The notes under the pieces are model-generated. The model had not been told where the DNA came from. It did no database searches and was given only the letters and a program-made list of their open reading frames with translations. From Atopsyche davidsoni (Eukaryota; Arthropoda; Insecta; Trichoptera; Hydrobiosidae): a stretch of 64,000 bases of DNA. Of this stretch, positions 10,797 to 22,455 are shown in pieces (position 1 is the first letter of the stretch; the number at the start of each line of letters is the position of its first letter). The position numbers and the translations under genes are program-made. Location: NCBI GenBank assembly GCA_022113835.1, contig JAILWY010000001.1, forward strand, positions 3,286,001-3,350,000, read 5' to 3'.

Positions 10797-10826
10797 AGTA
10801 TTTATTTTCTTTACAGGTAAGGATTG
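10797..10826 (+). promoter_or_regulatory. Possible recursive splice (zero-exon AG|GT) site
   Basis: TTTATTTTCTTTACAG is followed directly by GTAAGG, so an acceptor and a donor meet at 10818|10819. This is the form of fly ratchet points used in very long introns. Single-site evidence is weak. Confidence 0.25.
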
Positions 10827-10903
10827 ATTGACATCTGCTTCAAAGTTGAGGAAATCGTCAACGACATATCTCAAGTAAGAAACATGAACGCTTATCTACT
10901 TCT

Positions 10904-11210
10904 TAATTATTATATCATTACTAATATGATTAGACACATTAGTTCATACATAGAAGATGATTTAAAGAAACTCTCAAGAAAATATCATCGTGATTTGTGT
11001 GGGATTTGAACCCACATCCCCTGGCTTACATGGCCGGTGTACTACAAGTGACGATGTTAGTACAAGGATTAGTACACCGGCCATGTAAGCCAGGGGATGT
11101 GGGTTCAAATCCCACACAAATCACGATGATATTTTTCTGAGAGCTTCTTTAAATCATCTTCTATGTATGAACTAATGTGCCTAATCATATTAGTAATAAT
11201 ATAATAAACC
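10904..11210. mobile_element. Head-to-head pair of tRNA-Thr-like modules forming a 140-bp-armed inverted repeat
   Basis: Left arm about 10904-11043 and right arm about 11071-11210 are near-perfect reverse complements separated by 27 bp. Each arm contains the tRNA-like half ACACCGGCCATGTAAGCC, the T-arm GTGGG-TTCAAAT-CCCAC, then CACGATGATATTTTTCTGAG and the outer end TGCCTAATCATATTAGTAAT. The right side runs on into AATAAATACGCATCTGATTG, which also appears inverted at the left of the 35-kb copy. RNA or single-stranded DNA from here would fold into a long hairpin. Confidence 0.8.
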
Positions 11211-11449
11211 CGTAATGGGTAATAAATACGCATCTGATTGACGTCCAATCCAAAAAATACCCATATTATTATATCCACAACAAACTAGTCGAATTTGTTG
11301 TGTTCCCTATTTAAGCAACAAATGTGAATATATAACGTTATTTTTTTGTAAGCGCTCATGCCTTTCAAGGGCATCTTAAAAAGCTCCTCGTCTAAAATCA
11401 ACAAACTTGAATAGTTACAAAAGTGAACTTAGCGGTGGTTGAGAAGGAC
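11211..11449. other. Short spacer, right flank of foldback
   Basis: TTGACGTCCAATCCAAAAAA near 11239 recurs at about 16283 and seems to be the outer edge of the foldback family. Confidence 0.4.
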
Positions 11450-11620
11450 TGCAGTTGCAAGATGCGGAGAGATTACGCGGAATATATTCCTCGGACCCGC
11501 TGGCCCGAGCCGCGTGCACGCCAATGTGCACGCCAGTGAGGCGATCGCGAAACATATTATCAATTGAACCTGCACGCGGCCTGCGTGCCCCGCCGCGGGG
11601 TCCCTGCATTTATTCGAGAA
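11450..11620. promoter_or_regulatory. GC-rich patch, possible regulatory element
   Basis: GC-rich block with GTGCACGCCAATGTGCAC and CCGCCGCGGGG. Three open frames on both strands overlap, which is a composition effect. Confidence 0.22.
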
Positions 11621-12195
11621 TGACAATAGACACGTAAATATGCCGCCTTGTTGCAATGCTGCAATGAATCCGTATTGCATAATAATGCACCCACTGCATT
11701 TCAGTTTGCAAGCTTTGATGCATTTTGCCTTTGTAGACACCGTATTTTACCTGGACAGGTATTTTGTAATTACAATAAACACCTGTGAATCAATATCCTG
11801 TATTGTGCGAATCGATAATCTTAAAACACGTTGTATACACAATTTTTTTTAAATTTTAAACGATGTTTGTTAGCTGTTATAACAAATCTTCATTGGTTTT
11901 TAATATTCTATATACATCATGCTATATGGTTAACACTCTCAGATTTTCTTAGGGTAGTACATATATATACTTAAAATATATATATGTTAAATATTATAAC
12001 GTTGAATGATAAAAAACATCAAGCAGACCAACACCCAAAAATTCTCAAAATAATAATCAAATAACAACGGCTGCCAAAAATTACGAGCAAAATTCTATAT
12101 CATCTTAGTTTAAATTAAATATGATTTTTTTATGTAAATTTTATCATAACTCACTTAAATCTACCATACCCTTAACCTACTAGAGCTATTCTTCA
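11621..12195. other. AT-rich spacer, nothing recognised
   Basis: Only A/T-rich DNA with a TATATATA-rich stretch at about 11960-11990. Confidence 0.45.
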
Positions 12196-12217
12196 TTTTC
12201 ATTTTTCAGGTAATACG
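12190..12217 (+). promoter_or_regulatory. Possible recursive splice (AG|GT) site, weaker
   Basis: TTCATTTTCATTTTTCAG abuts GTAATAC at 12209|12210. The tract is strong; the donor half is weaker than at 10818. Confidence 0.15.
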
Positions 12218-12775
12218 TTTTAGACTTCGAAGTCTTGCGAGTCTAAATGCTTGGTCCGCAATTTTAGTAATACACCCCAGAGAGAGATCAATTACTCTGT
12301 TGACCAAATCAGCAGATGGCAAATCGAACAAATTCATTCAATGAACGAAATCAGCTATAGGGCTATTTTTACTATTTTAATCAAAACCAATCGAAATGCA
12401 TTTTTAAATATGAATTTCAATACAAAGAAGAGGCGTTATTGTTTTAGCTACAAAGTATTTTTTTCGTAATCAATAATCGAGGTAGTTATGTCACTCCAAA
12501 TAAGAGATAACAAAGTTTTTCCATTGAGAATTAGAAACAATTTTTCTTTATACTTCATAGTACTGATGATCAATATTTAATTCCAACAAATTTGTCCTCT
12601 TTTGCTGCATTTAACTAGATTAATATTGGTGAAATACTTGGATACTCATTAAAAATGAAAAAGTCTCATGTTTAATATTAACAAAAAAAAAATACTCGTA
12701 TATTTAATTAATTAAAACTAAAAGCATGTTGTATTTTAAGCAAAGTAGCAAAACAAGCACAGAAGGCATTTCATC
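12218..12775. other. AT-rich spacer, nothing recognised
   Basis: Unassigned 72-codon frame at 12251-12469 (plus) with no domain. Confidence 0.45.
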
Positions 12776-13150
12776 GCGTTTTCTATAAATTAAAACCAGG
12801 CGGAGGCAGAATCTTCTAGACGGATCTGTAGAATCATTTAATGCCAGTGAGCATCTTCCATCTCCGCGGGTCCATTCGCAGAGCCCCAACATCCACTAAA
12901 TAAACTTTTATCTGAGATCTCCCCGCCAGGCTCCCCATTGTTTTGACGGGACGAGAGCGATGGAACGGTCTGATTGGAGATGTGCACAGCGCCCCTGATG
13001 CACTCCCTGGTCGGATGCTCTCTTTATTGATCCCAGTGCACTCGTATTAAGACTCGATAGTGCTCCCATTGTGCGAATGCAGAAAATGCACATGTTGCCT
13101 GTCTGTTTCATAACAAGGACGCGTTGATTGTATGACCCCGATCGCATGTT
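12776..13150. promoter_or_regulatory. GC-moderate complex block, possible conserved non-coding element
   Basis: High-complexity sequence lacking homopolymers, in contrast with both flanks. Contains GATCTCCCCGCCAGG and CCATCTCCGCGGGTCC. No domain in the short minus-strand frames at 12704-12892 and 12908-13147. Confidence 0.2.
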
Positions 13151-13189
13151 GTGATGTTCTGTTTGAAATCGAGAAACTAAACTAACTAA

Positions 13190-13561
13190 CTAAGTGATGG
13201 TACTTGTCAAATATGCAGTCACTATATCTTCTTTTGCAAATGAAAAAGTTGATAAATACCGGAGACACACCACTTGCTCACCTGCATGTCTTCCACTCAC
13301 GATTTTCGGCTCCTTCAGGGTAAACTGGTCAATAAATTCTTCTTTCAGATAAACTGAATGATAATATCTTCCGCTTGTGAAGTTGATATAAACGAAACAT
13401 AGTAAATGGTTTACGCAACGGCTCGAAACAATGTCTTTTATAATATCGTGTATTTTTTCTTGTCGTTTACTTTGATGTTTCAGATTTTTACTCGTCATTG
13501 AGAAAATAGAGCCTATGTCTTTTAATGAAATCTTCAATGATTTTTCGTACACTTTTATCAT
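13190..13561 (-). CDS. Unrecognised 123-codon open frame
   Basis: Met-initiated with a favourable AAAAAAATG context, 123 codons, stop at the low-coordinate end. The N-terminal 45 residues are strongly basic (KVYEKSLKISLK; LKHQSKRQEK) and the rest is mixed, with YYHSVYLKEEFIDQF and GRHAGEQVVCLRYLS. No signal peptide, membrane span or known motif is seen. It is longer than most chance frames here (borderline). It could be a lone exon, a small gene or the scrap of a mobile element. No flanking splice pair or polyadenylation site stands out. Confidence 0.2.
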   Translation of the reverse strand: MIKVYEKSLKISLKDIGSIFSMTSKNLKHQSKRQEKIHDIIKDIVSSRCVNHLLCFVYINFTSGRYYHSVYLKEEFIDQFTLKEPKIVSGRHAGEQVVCLRYLSTFSFAKEDIVTAYLTSTIT

Positions 13562-13814
13562 TTTTTTACTATTAAATTATTACTGATACTTAAGTATTAT
13601 ATCTGCGGCAACGGATTGAAACTTCTCGTAATAGACAACGGAAATCACAATATCCATATTTGCAATATGTTTATTTGCAAATGTATTGCAATGATTATGT
13701 AAATAATTAATACAAAATAAATAAATATTTAGTATTCGTTATACAAAAATAAAAATGTAGCAATAGATAGATAGTATTTCTATTGAATATAAATCGATGC
13801 GTACGTGTTTGTGT
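13562..13814. other. AT-rich spacer
   Basis: No recognised feature. Confidence 0.45.
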
Positions 13815-14115
13815 TGTATGTCCAGACACTCTCGTTACAGAGCGTTTCAGGCTTGGCCGTACGAACAATTCGTGATCAAACCCCACCGAGCTCGATAGAA
13901 TGGAGCTCCTTTATCAGGGTTAAAAGGTTGTTTGCCTGAGCGGGGTACAGCCTAAGCCTGCCATTCAAACGTCTGTATTGGTGTTTATTTAAACAATGCA
14001 GAGTTCATTTCTTGGGAGAGGATCGGACTCGCTCTCCGTGTGCTTTAGTGCAAGGGCGCAGAGATCCCCAAAGCAAGTGTTTGAGATTTACAGGAAGGCG
14101 ATAGCGAGTGAGCCA
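13815..14115. promoter_or_regulatory. GC-moderate complex block, possible conserved non-coding element
   Basis: Homopolymer-free, balanced composition with GAGCTCGATAGAATGGAGCTC (the outer six bases at each side form an inverted pair) and TTCTTGGGAGAGGATCGG. No open frame of note. Confidence 0.2.
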
Positions 14116-15584
14116 ATTGGGGGATGTTATATTTTTTTAAAGAAAGATATAAACAAATAACTTGCGGTGTGATGTAATTTGAATAAAAATATACTTACTA
14201 TTGTAATACAATCACTCCAACCGGTACATCCGGCAGGCCGCATGTTTTTTTATAAATCCAACGGCAAATGCAGTAATACATCGCAAGTTGCTTCTGACGC
14301 CAAAAATGTCGCACTGCTTCGTCGGTAAATCTGTTAAAAGGGAGAGGCTGAAAAAATTGTATTGAAAAGTGGGCGGTGGGCGCAAAAAAGTATGAGAACC
14401 TGTGCATCGGCGTCTTCTCCGGCACGGCTCGGAGTTAATTAGTTTGAGTTTTTGTTGTGAAGTACGAAGAACATATTTTTTCCTTATCTCACTTTTATGT
14501 GCTATTCGGATAGTTTGTGTTTTAGTAAACGTTTAAACAATGACATTTGAGAATTGCTCAGCAGGGATAGTGAATTTACTTAACTGCCATGAGATCAATT
14601 TACTTCAAGCGATAAATATACATACTGTTTTTTTTTTAACAGGACAAATAACGACTTCAAACTATTCAATACTTTAGAAATAAGCAAAGAACTGCATTTA
14701 CATTTTAAAAATCACTTAATAACATATTTTTTGTTAATATATAAATATATATATATATTTTTTAATATATCAATGTATGTTGCAATGTCTGATACACGTG
14801 TTTTTAAAATACTTTTTATTCAATATCAATTAATTTTTATCGTTTCATTCTCCTTTGTGCGGGATATTTTTTTATTAAACTTTAAAAATCTTTCATGATT
14901 TATTTTATTTCTACAAGGCTCTATTTGTAATCGTGTAATCAAGAACCCAAATAAAAGCGAGTGGAGCGCTCCGTCTTAGTTCAACCAAAGTATTTTTTTG
15001 TGTATTTTCATCTTCTAAATTACACGCTTTACAAACGAGAATTTACGCCGAATTAAACAGAGACAATATATAAATAAAAAAAAAACATCGAGATAAGCAA
15101 GCATTGACCTATTCAATCAAAATCACATCCAACAAAACAAATAAATCTAATCTATGCCCTTCTCCGTCGTGTACAGACCACTGTGCAGTACACCACCTAA
15201 TTAAAAGACTCATTGTGATTTTTTTGAATATTATTTTCAGGAGGTGCTCACAACTTGTTTCTTGTAATTGTATTCACAAAGTGTCAGTTTTGTGTTTTTT
15301 TTTAATTTATTTAAAAACAATTTAATTATATTTTAAATTTTAAGATTTCGTACAAAAGTGACTCTGTGTCTGATTTTGGTAGTAAAACATGTAAACAGTT
15401 TTGTTCTGCATCTGATTATGACCAAGTCTGTTTGTCGAAACTAGTCACGCAAAAGCTATAATAAACTCAAAGTGAAGAACGAATACAAAGTTACCCTTAT
15501 CATTAACAAAAAATGGACCTTCACCAATCAAATGCCTTGTCCCTCAACAAGAATAAAACATGGTTTCAATTTTTTCATCGTCAA
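14116..15584. other. AT-rich spacer
   Basis: Small frames only. (TA)n-rich run at about 14742-14760. Confidence 0.45.
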
Positions 15585-15660
15585 GTGCCTCTCCTCAGAG
15601 GAGGTTGGCGACCATTTCACTGAGCATATACTCGTGCTGAGTCAGTGTTCATAGTTTTCT
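15585..15660 (-). repeat. LINE 3' tail fragment
   Basis: Reverse complement contains GCTCAGTGAAATGGTCGCCA then CCTCCTCTGAGGAGAGGCAC, nearly the same as 63943-64000 and homologous to the C-terminal end of the LINE at 10747. Only the last part of the ORF and start of the 3' UTR remain. Confidence 0.65.
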
Positions 15661-15884
15661 AAGGGGATAATAGTGTAGTGGGTCGCCGAGTCCTTTGAAA
15701 CAGCAGTTTTATATTAAAAGGAAAAGTCTGCGTATTCCTGCTGCCCAATGGTATTATTATTATTATTATCAATTAACTGATTTTTACCAACTGTAATTAT
15801 TAATTATTATTATTTATTGGTTAAGTGTAGTTCTGTGTGATATTTACTATACGTTGCTCCAGTAGAAGCGTCTCTTTGTATCCT
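15661..15884. other. Short spacer with (ATT)n
   Basis: TATTATTATTATTATTATC at about 15749. Confidence 0.5.
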
Positions 15885-16015
15885 AGACAGGCCTCGTCGG
15901 GTACAATTTTGGCAGGTGTCTTTCAGGGCCCTCGCCGCTTTGAAGTGCCGTCAGCCCCGAGTTGCAGAGCCTCATTGTCTGGCCAGGCTGCTGCAGCACC
16001 GCTCTTTCTTCTCAG
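15885..16015. promoter_or_regulatory. GC-rich patch
   Basis: CTGGCCAGGCTGCTGCAGC-type sequence inside AT-rich DNA; no domain in the overlapping plus-strand frame 15837-16151. Confidence 0.2.
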
Positions 16016-16157
16016 ATTGAAATTTCTTTGTTTCCAAAAAAAAAAAAACATTGATCTTGTGCCGGTTTACGCTGAAGAATCATTCCTTTTGTTTATATTT
16101 ACATGTAAATCGATCCGCTTTTTTATGACAGAATCTTGCGTAACTTCTTAAGACATC

Positions 16158-16320
16158 AGAAAAATATCATCGTGACTTGTGTGAGATATTTTTCTGAGCG
16201 TTTCTTTAATCAATTTCAACGTGTGAAAAGATGTGCCTAATCATATTAATATCAATATACCTGAAGAGTTAAATAAATACACACTTGATTGACGTGCAAT
16301 CCACAAAATAGACATATATA
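16158..16320 (+). repeat. Collapsed remnant of a tRNA-Thr foldback
   Basis: CAGAAAAATATCATCGTGAC (reverse complement of the family's post-tRNA segment) is followed after a few bases by AGATATTTTTCTGAGCG, TGCCTAATCATATTA and finally TTGATTGACGTGCAATCCAC. It matches the 11-kb pair with both tRNA cores and the centre deleted. Confidence 0.7.
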
Positions 16321-17515
16321 ACTTTTTAAGCTTAATCTTACGTAACTTCAATATTCCAATCAACATAAACAAAACATAAAATTAAACTTGTAAAAGCATA
16401 TTTATTTATTTACAAAACCTAGAAAGAAATGTAACATCACTCACAATTTCTGAGCATTCATCAAAGCTAAAGAGTGGATCACTACATCTTTTGCAATTTA
16501 CCTCCAAAAGTTGGTGAAGAGTCTCGGTAAAATATGATTAAAAAAAATTGTTTTTATCAATTGTAATTTTATTAACCTTTGCATCTTTTTGAAGGAAGCA
16601 ATCTGTAATTCCACACATTTATAATATTGTAAATGTTTTAAGTGGTATTGAGAAATGGGAAAAAATGCGGTAAATAACTTTTATGCCATTAAGTGACAAT
16701 CACTTCTTACAAACTGAGACTGAATAAGTGTTAAGATTTGTTTTTACAATTGCGCTACAAATTAAAGATACAATACCCTTTCGTAATATTTAAGTATATG
16801 TTCATCAATTTTGGTTTGTGTAAATAAAACCCGAGGAATAAACTATAGAAAGTAGTAGAGTAGAGCAAATGTTTGTTCTCATCCCGATCGATTTCTCTGA
16901 AAATATACAATGGTCTGTTTTTATTTTCTTTCGGTTAATTTGGCAACACAAAGTAAAACATTGAATTTCATTTATAAAGACACCCAGAACGTTTTTTTTG
17001 TTGTTGGGATACGATAAGGAATCAATGTTGAATATATCAGTTTCCTCGCATGTTATTTTGGGCAAAGAAACTTTGTTGTTATATTTACATAATAACATAC
17101 CCCGGGAACAATCATTTCATCATAAATACAATTGCGTGTCGTGACAATACGATTATTAAAGGAAGTTATGGTAGAGTTAATAAAGTATTGATAGTATCAT
17201 TACTACTATATAGTTACTTCTATTTAATACAAAACATAATTATTATTATTAAAACACAAGAATTTAATCGTATAATCAACAAAACTAATAGCAAACATGG
17301 TAACTAACGTTGTTATGAAAACTTTGCGGTCCAACTCAAACGCTCCCAACACACTTGACCACATGGCGTAACTGATTTACCAGAACAAACATCCGGTTCT
17401 TGAGTACAAATATTTCGCAAACTGAAATATCAAAATGCAAACAAGTGCATTACGTTGTATGTTCTTAGAGGTATTAAAGTTCTGTGATTCTAAGCAACAG
17501 CACTCAATAAATAAC
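16321..17515. other. AT-rich spacer
   Basis: Unassigned 97-codon minus frame (16805-17098) and an 85-codon plus frame (17050-17307), low-complexity and without domains. Confidence 0.45.
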
Positions 17516-17517
17516 AA

Positions 17518-17614
17518 AACAACAAATATGAATCTCGGTCTAATTCAGACCAAAAGCGCTCACAAATAAAAACTATCGCAATCTTCTCGCCACTAGAAAT
17601 TCATATTTGTTGTT
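17518..17614. mobile_element. Small MITE with perfect 16-bp inverted ends
   Basis: AACAACAAATATGAAT (17518-17533) is the exact reverse complement of ATTCATATTTGTTGTT (17599-17614). Related right-end words occur at about 20563-20610, 22650-22680 and 23335-23375, so it belongs to a dispersed family. Superfamily not assigned. Confidence 0.55.
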
Positions 17615-20600
17615 TGAATATGAAATCAATCAAATTACATCCGCAAGTTTACACAAAAAATACTTCTTAAAATATAAAAATTTTACGAGTATGTATGCAG
17701 TATAGTCGGCGCTGAGCTTTTAGGGACAACGAAAACAGCACAGAAGAAGAAGCCTCGGACATGACCTGACGATCAGCCAGTAAAAAATCAACACAACGCA
17801 AGTTTTAAAGTATAAACGAACCCTCGATTCAGACAACATCGTGAACTCTAACTTATTGGCAGTTATTTGCGGGTTGAAACTTTGTCTTAGGGGTAAAGCT
17901 ACAAAAGAAACGTTCTTAAAACAACAGCGATGTAAATATAAAATAAAAAAACGTGCCTACAACCCCGAATGGCTTGTCTAACTTTTCGATTGTTTTTTTT
18001 ACGACACTGAACATATTTTTAGTTTGCAGCAAAATGATGGCTCATAAATTATATTGATTGGCTACAGCAGGGCGAGGAAACTTTACTTTTTTTTACTACC
18101 AGCCCTCTTAAAACTTGGCCATACTCGGACCACTTTAGAGGAAAAAAATACTCTCATATGTGCTCGCAGAGCCCATCGTTTTTTTTTTTTTTTACACTGA
18201 AAAGTACAGTATATTACATTTAAATATTCTTTACGTCGAACTCCTGAAATACTGTATATGATGGAATATAATGGTTTCATGATTTATCAGTTAACTTTTC
18301 GGTTTTTTTTGTAAAAATACTTGCTTCTGTGGATGCCGAAAAACTGATTTTTTAAAAATCTAGACAAAAATTAAATAATGTAATTATTTTAAATAAATTA
18401 AAAGCGCAAGGCCTTCATTTTTCCATAACTTTATAATTGATTTAATTTTTATTGTATACGTATTAAGCAACACAAATTCATTAAACTTTCAAAAATTGTG
18501 ACACATCTTTGATCTTTATGAATAAGTGGAAAAAAAATAAAACACTATTTTATAAATATCATCAACTCTTTAATCAGTGAATGTACATTTATAATGTATA
18601 TTAAATATTTTTCCCCGTGATTTTCAATTACTTTAATGCATTTTTATGACCATGTCGTTTATTTTCAGCCCGTAAAATATTTTCCCAAATACTGCAAATA
18701 TTTTTATATTAATCTCATATTCAGTAAATACAATCAGGTAAATCGTGATTTAACCAAACATTTAATAAAGACGTGCGTGCAAAGCTTCCGACTGGAGGAA
18801 TTTGATAAAATACGCGATTAAAAAACTTTGCTTCCATTTGGCGTGTCCCCAGAGTTTGATTGATTCGTTCAAAAGCTCCAACCAAAAATTACAAACATTA
18901 TGAAACAACTGAAAAAAGTAAGCAGGTAAACAAAAATAAATTCTAAAGGGTCGCGGCAAACGTCATATTATTTTTTTTAATGCCAATAAATTATTATAAT
19001 AACAGTTTTATTGAGAAAAATATGTGATTGGTTTATATTTAAATATCTACAATATTAAAAATTTTATTTAATATTTCTCAGATTTATTATTTTTAATTAA
19101 ATATACATTTTCACTTTGTAATGTATAATATAGACAACTCTTGGCTTCACTACTTATCAAAGTTTTAATAGAAATATTGGTAAATAAATACACATACTTA
19201 TGTTTGCTATAAAAACCCACTGTATAAAAAACATGAATTAATTTTAAAAAAATTAAAATTTTTATAAAAATAATGCTATAAAATTAATGCAAAAAATCGT
19301 TATTTTCTGTTTACATGTCACCAAAGTAACAAAAAATTCACTATTCTTTTTCATAGCTTAGTGTTCATTTTTTTATATATCAAATATATTTTTTACACAC
19401 TCAGTAATTTTCAAAAAAATATCATCACGTATATCAATAATACCCCGCTGATTCCACTTGCGGCCCCCGATCCTTTTTGGATGGAGCCCGCAAGGCTTTG
19501 GCTTATCCGAGGGTAAGGACGCTTCCTGAAATAATCTTCAATAAAAAGGCGCCTTAAAAAAGGGAGTGCTAAAAATAATAGTTTGGATTCGCACACTCGC
19601 AATCAATAGTGCCGTAAAGTTTCTTCTGCGTGAACCATATAACAAGGAGTGCTTAACAATAACTGTGGCCCGTGCAATAAATAAAGCCCAATAAAAGTAC
19701 GACCACTCCAGCTTATACAGAAGGACCATGATCCGGCATTTTTCATTTTCAGTATGACGTCACCAATAAGCATTACGAAAACCTTAAATCCACATACCGC
19801 ACTCTAGTAATGATGGGCGTTATCGGATACATACAATATAATATTTTATTCGATACATCATATTCAGACAACACCTGAATACTGCAAAGATAATCTTAAC
19901 CGTACTCGTCTAAAAATAAATTATATTGTACTTAATTATTATCACACATATCGCGTGAATCTAAACTACAAGTAACTGCTCTTCATACTAATAAAATATC
20001 AACGTTGAATTATTTTAATCAGATCTTTGTGATGCTTCAATTTTTGCAGAATTATTTTTTGAAGCTTCAGTGAAAAAAATTCATTGATTTTTTCATATGA
20101 AATATTCAAATAAAGTCGATTACGCAAATTATTATAACACGCACATCACTACTTTTTACCCCTATAAAAGGAGATATTACTATCCATGGTATAAAAAATT
20201 GGGTTTTATTTTTTATGCACCACTAAAGAACGAAAATGAATAACGATAAAATATTATTATGGACGATTGAAGTTATTTTATATTTCATATTAAATCATGT
20301 AGAAATTAAGTTTTATTTTAATACCAAATTTACAGCCGTTTTAGTTTTTTATAAAGTTTATTATGTCAAGTGATTTATTTACTGTGAAATAAAATTATAA
20401 GTACCACAACAGTATTTCTTTTACAAAACTACGTTTCCGAATTATTAATCAACCATCTTGAACCATGTGCAATATGCACATTAAAAACAAACCATGATAG
20501 TAAAGTAATTAAAATATTCGGTTTAATGATTGGCCACGGTATAACTACTAAAAATCTTCGTGATCTCCTAGCCAATCGGCTATTTATATTTTTTATTTGA

Positions 20601-20860
20601 ATATGAAATATTAATAACTAACCCAGTCTCTGATATATTTTTTTAAAATACAAAATCATTGACACAGATTCAAATCAGTGTTCAAGTTCTGGGAAAATTT
20701 TACTTTATTTTTTTTATAAATATTAACTGTAAAATTTAATATTAAGACGTTTAAAGTTTTCAAGCAATATTTAATTTTTAAATATATTTAATAATTAAAA
20801 TAATTTTAACGGAATCGAAAAAAAATGCTTTTTTAGATTATTCATTGACTTTTGAGACGC
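17615..20860. other. AT-rich spacer
   Basis: No gene recognised. It holds poly(T) at about 18178-18193, a small GC block at 19440-19530, a CRE-type TGACGTCA at 19755-19762 and a MITE-family relic at 20563-20610. TACAGGGCGTCTCAAAAG on the minus strand at about 20859-20875 looks like a lone transposon end. Confidence 0.4.
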
Positions 20861-20875
20861 CCTGTATAATAAGAA

Positions 20876-21215
20876 CCCTCCTCACCGCCCGATAAAGTGT
20901 ATTCACCAGATAACTCTTTTTTTGCGAGATACCCCACAAACGCCCGGGGAAGTCCCGGATCCCCGGCCGGCGGGGGAAGATTCTCCAGCGGCGATAAAAC
21001 CGATTGTTTTCGAAATGAACGCCCGACTATTTGGCTTTGTAATAAAGGCAGCGAATCAACATCGGTTTTCAATTAAATTAATACCGCATCGTTTGTTTCG
21101 CAATGCACGACGAACGCCCCGCGGTGAATTCGGCGATGAATCCACGGCGAAAACTAATCTAACCGGATCTAACCTCAAAAGCCTAATGGGACCTGGCCGG
21201 CGCATGATTTTAATT
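20876..21215. promoter_or_regulatory. GC-rich patch, possible regulatory element
   Basis: CCCGGATCCCCGGCCGGCGGGG followed by AT-containing homeodomain-like words (AATTAAATTAAT near 21072 and TTTTAATTAGCT at about 21209). Frames on both strands (20842-21072 minus, 20922-21221 plus) overlap, so coding is unlikely. The mix of a CpG-rich core and homeodomain-type sites suggests an enhancer, by inference only. Confidence 0.25.
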
Positions 21216-21899
21216 AGCTAAACAATTTGGTGTGAAGAATTGGCTTTGAGGGTAATGAAAGGGTGTATTTGCTTATTTGAAAAAAAATTAATTGACTTCC
21301 TGTCTGAATATATACTGTTTTGACCCGTACAAAAAATAAAGCACTGAGAGTTTGAAATATTTCTAAAAAGTTAGGCTAAAATATTCATTGTAGATTTTCG
21401 CATACATGCGTAAAGCTACTTGCTTCTAATCAAAACTGAATTTAAGATTACAATAATAATACAAGATCTAGGAGTGAGTGATTTTATATTTCGAGGGCTT
21501 CGTCAAACTAAATTACAATGAGATTATAAATGCGATGTTAGAAGAATACAAATATTTATTATAAAACCGCCAGTTATTCAAAGGTATTATTAAAACATTA
21601 GGTAGTATTTAAAATAGTTACACCTCTTATATACTAATGAATTTTGAGTTAAGATTTGAGGAATACGAGATTTGGTCGATGATATAAATTATGCCTTGAT
21701 TCAATCTGTTTAGCTGTTAATAATATAACGAGCTGTTGTAAGTGACACACCATGACAAATGTATAACAGTCTTAAACTATTAATCTATTCATACGTTTCG
21801 TTTTTATGTATTGCGTTGCAAGACAGCACAGTGGTCTTACATCTGTCCTGCGTAGTCGTATCTCTCAAAACCACTGTGCAGTACGAATCGCAGTGACCT
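21216..21899. other. AT-rich spacer, nothing recognised
   Basis: No repeat, RNA gene or plausible exon identified. Confidence 0.45.
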
Positions 21900-22455
21900 G
21901 ATTTGCTGATAAGACCCTGCCTCAGGACTCACCGGAAGTGGCGGAGGAAAGTGGCGCTGCTAATTGTCACATTGTGGGAGTTGCGCGCGCACCTGCGACC
22001 GACATTGGCGCCAAAACCCATTTCCGCCGGCGGATTTACAGCGCAGCAGCTGATTGTTACTACAAATACCTGCTAATGATGATTGTGTTCATAACCACGG
22101 TGAGGGTACTAGGCGCGCCTTGCATTATAACCGATACACTTTAAAACATATAAACACTAGAAGAACTTACTAAAGGGTTGCAATCTGAAAAATTTGTAAA
22201 TATAATATATGCGCAACCTCCCACGTACTTATATGGAATAAATTCATAAACCTACTTAACAAATGGGATATTTACATAGTGTGGAATCACGTGAATAATT
22301 TTCACAACAGATAAATCCGGGACCGCAGCGGGGGTGACCACATTTAAAGAGTCATCGGCGGGCCAGACCGCACCATCCGGGCCCGCTGCGGTGCCCCCGC
22401 CCCACTGGTGCTCCGCCCCTGCCGAACGCAATTTACAATGCAAATCGGACCCCAA
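21900..22455. promoter_or_regulatory. Two GC-rich patches, one with an ETS-type site
   Basis: Patch 1 (about 21900-22030) has ACCGGAAGTGGCGG with CCGGAAGT at 21932-21939. Patch 2 (about 22315-22455) has CCGGGCCCGCTGCGGTGCCC. Between them the DNA is AT-rich. No supported open frame. Confidence 0.25.
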
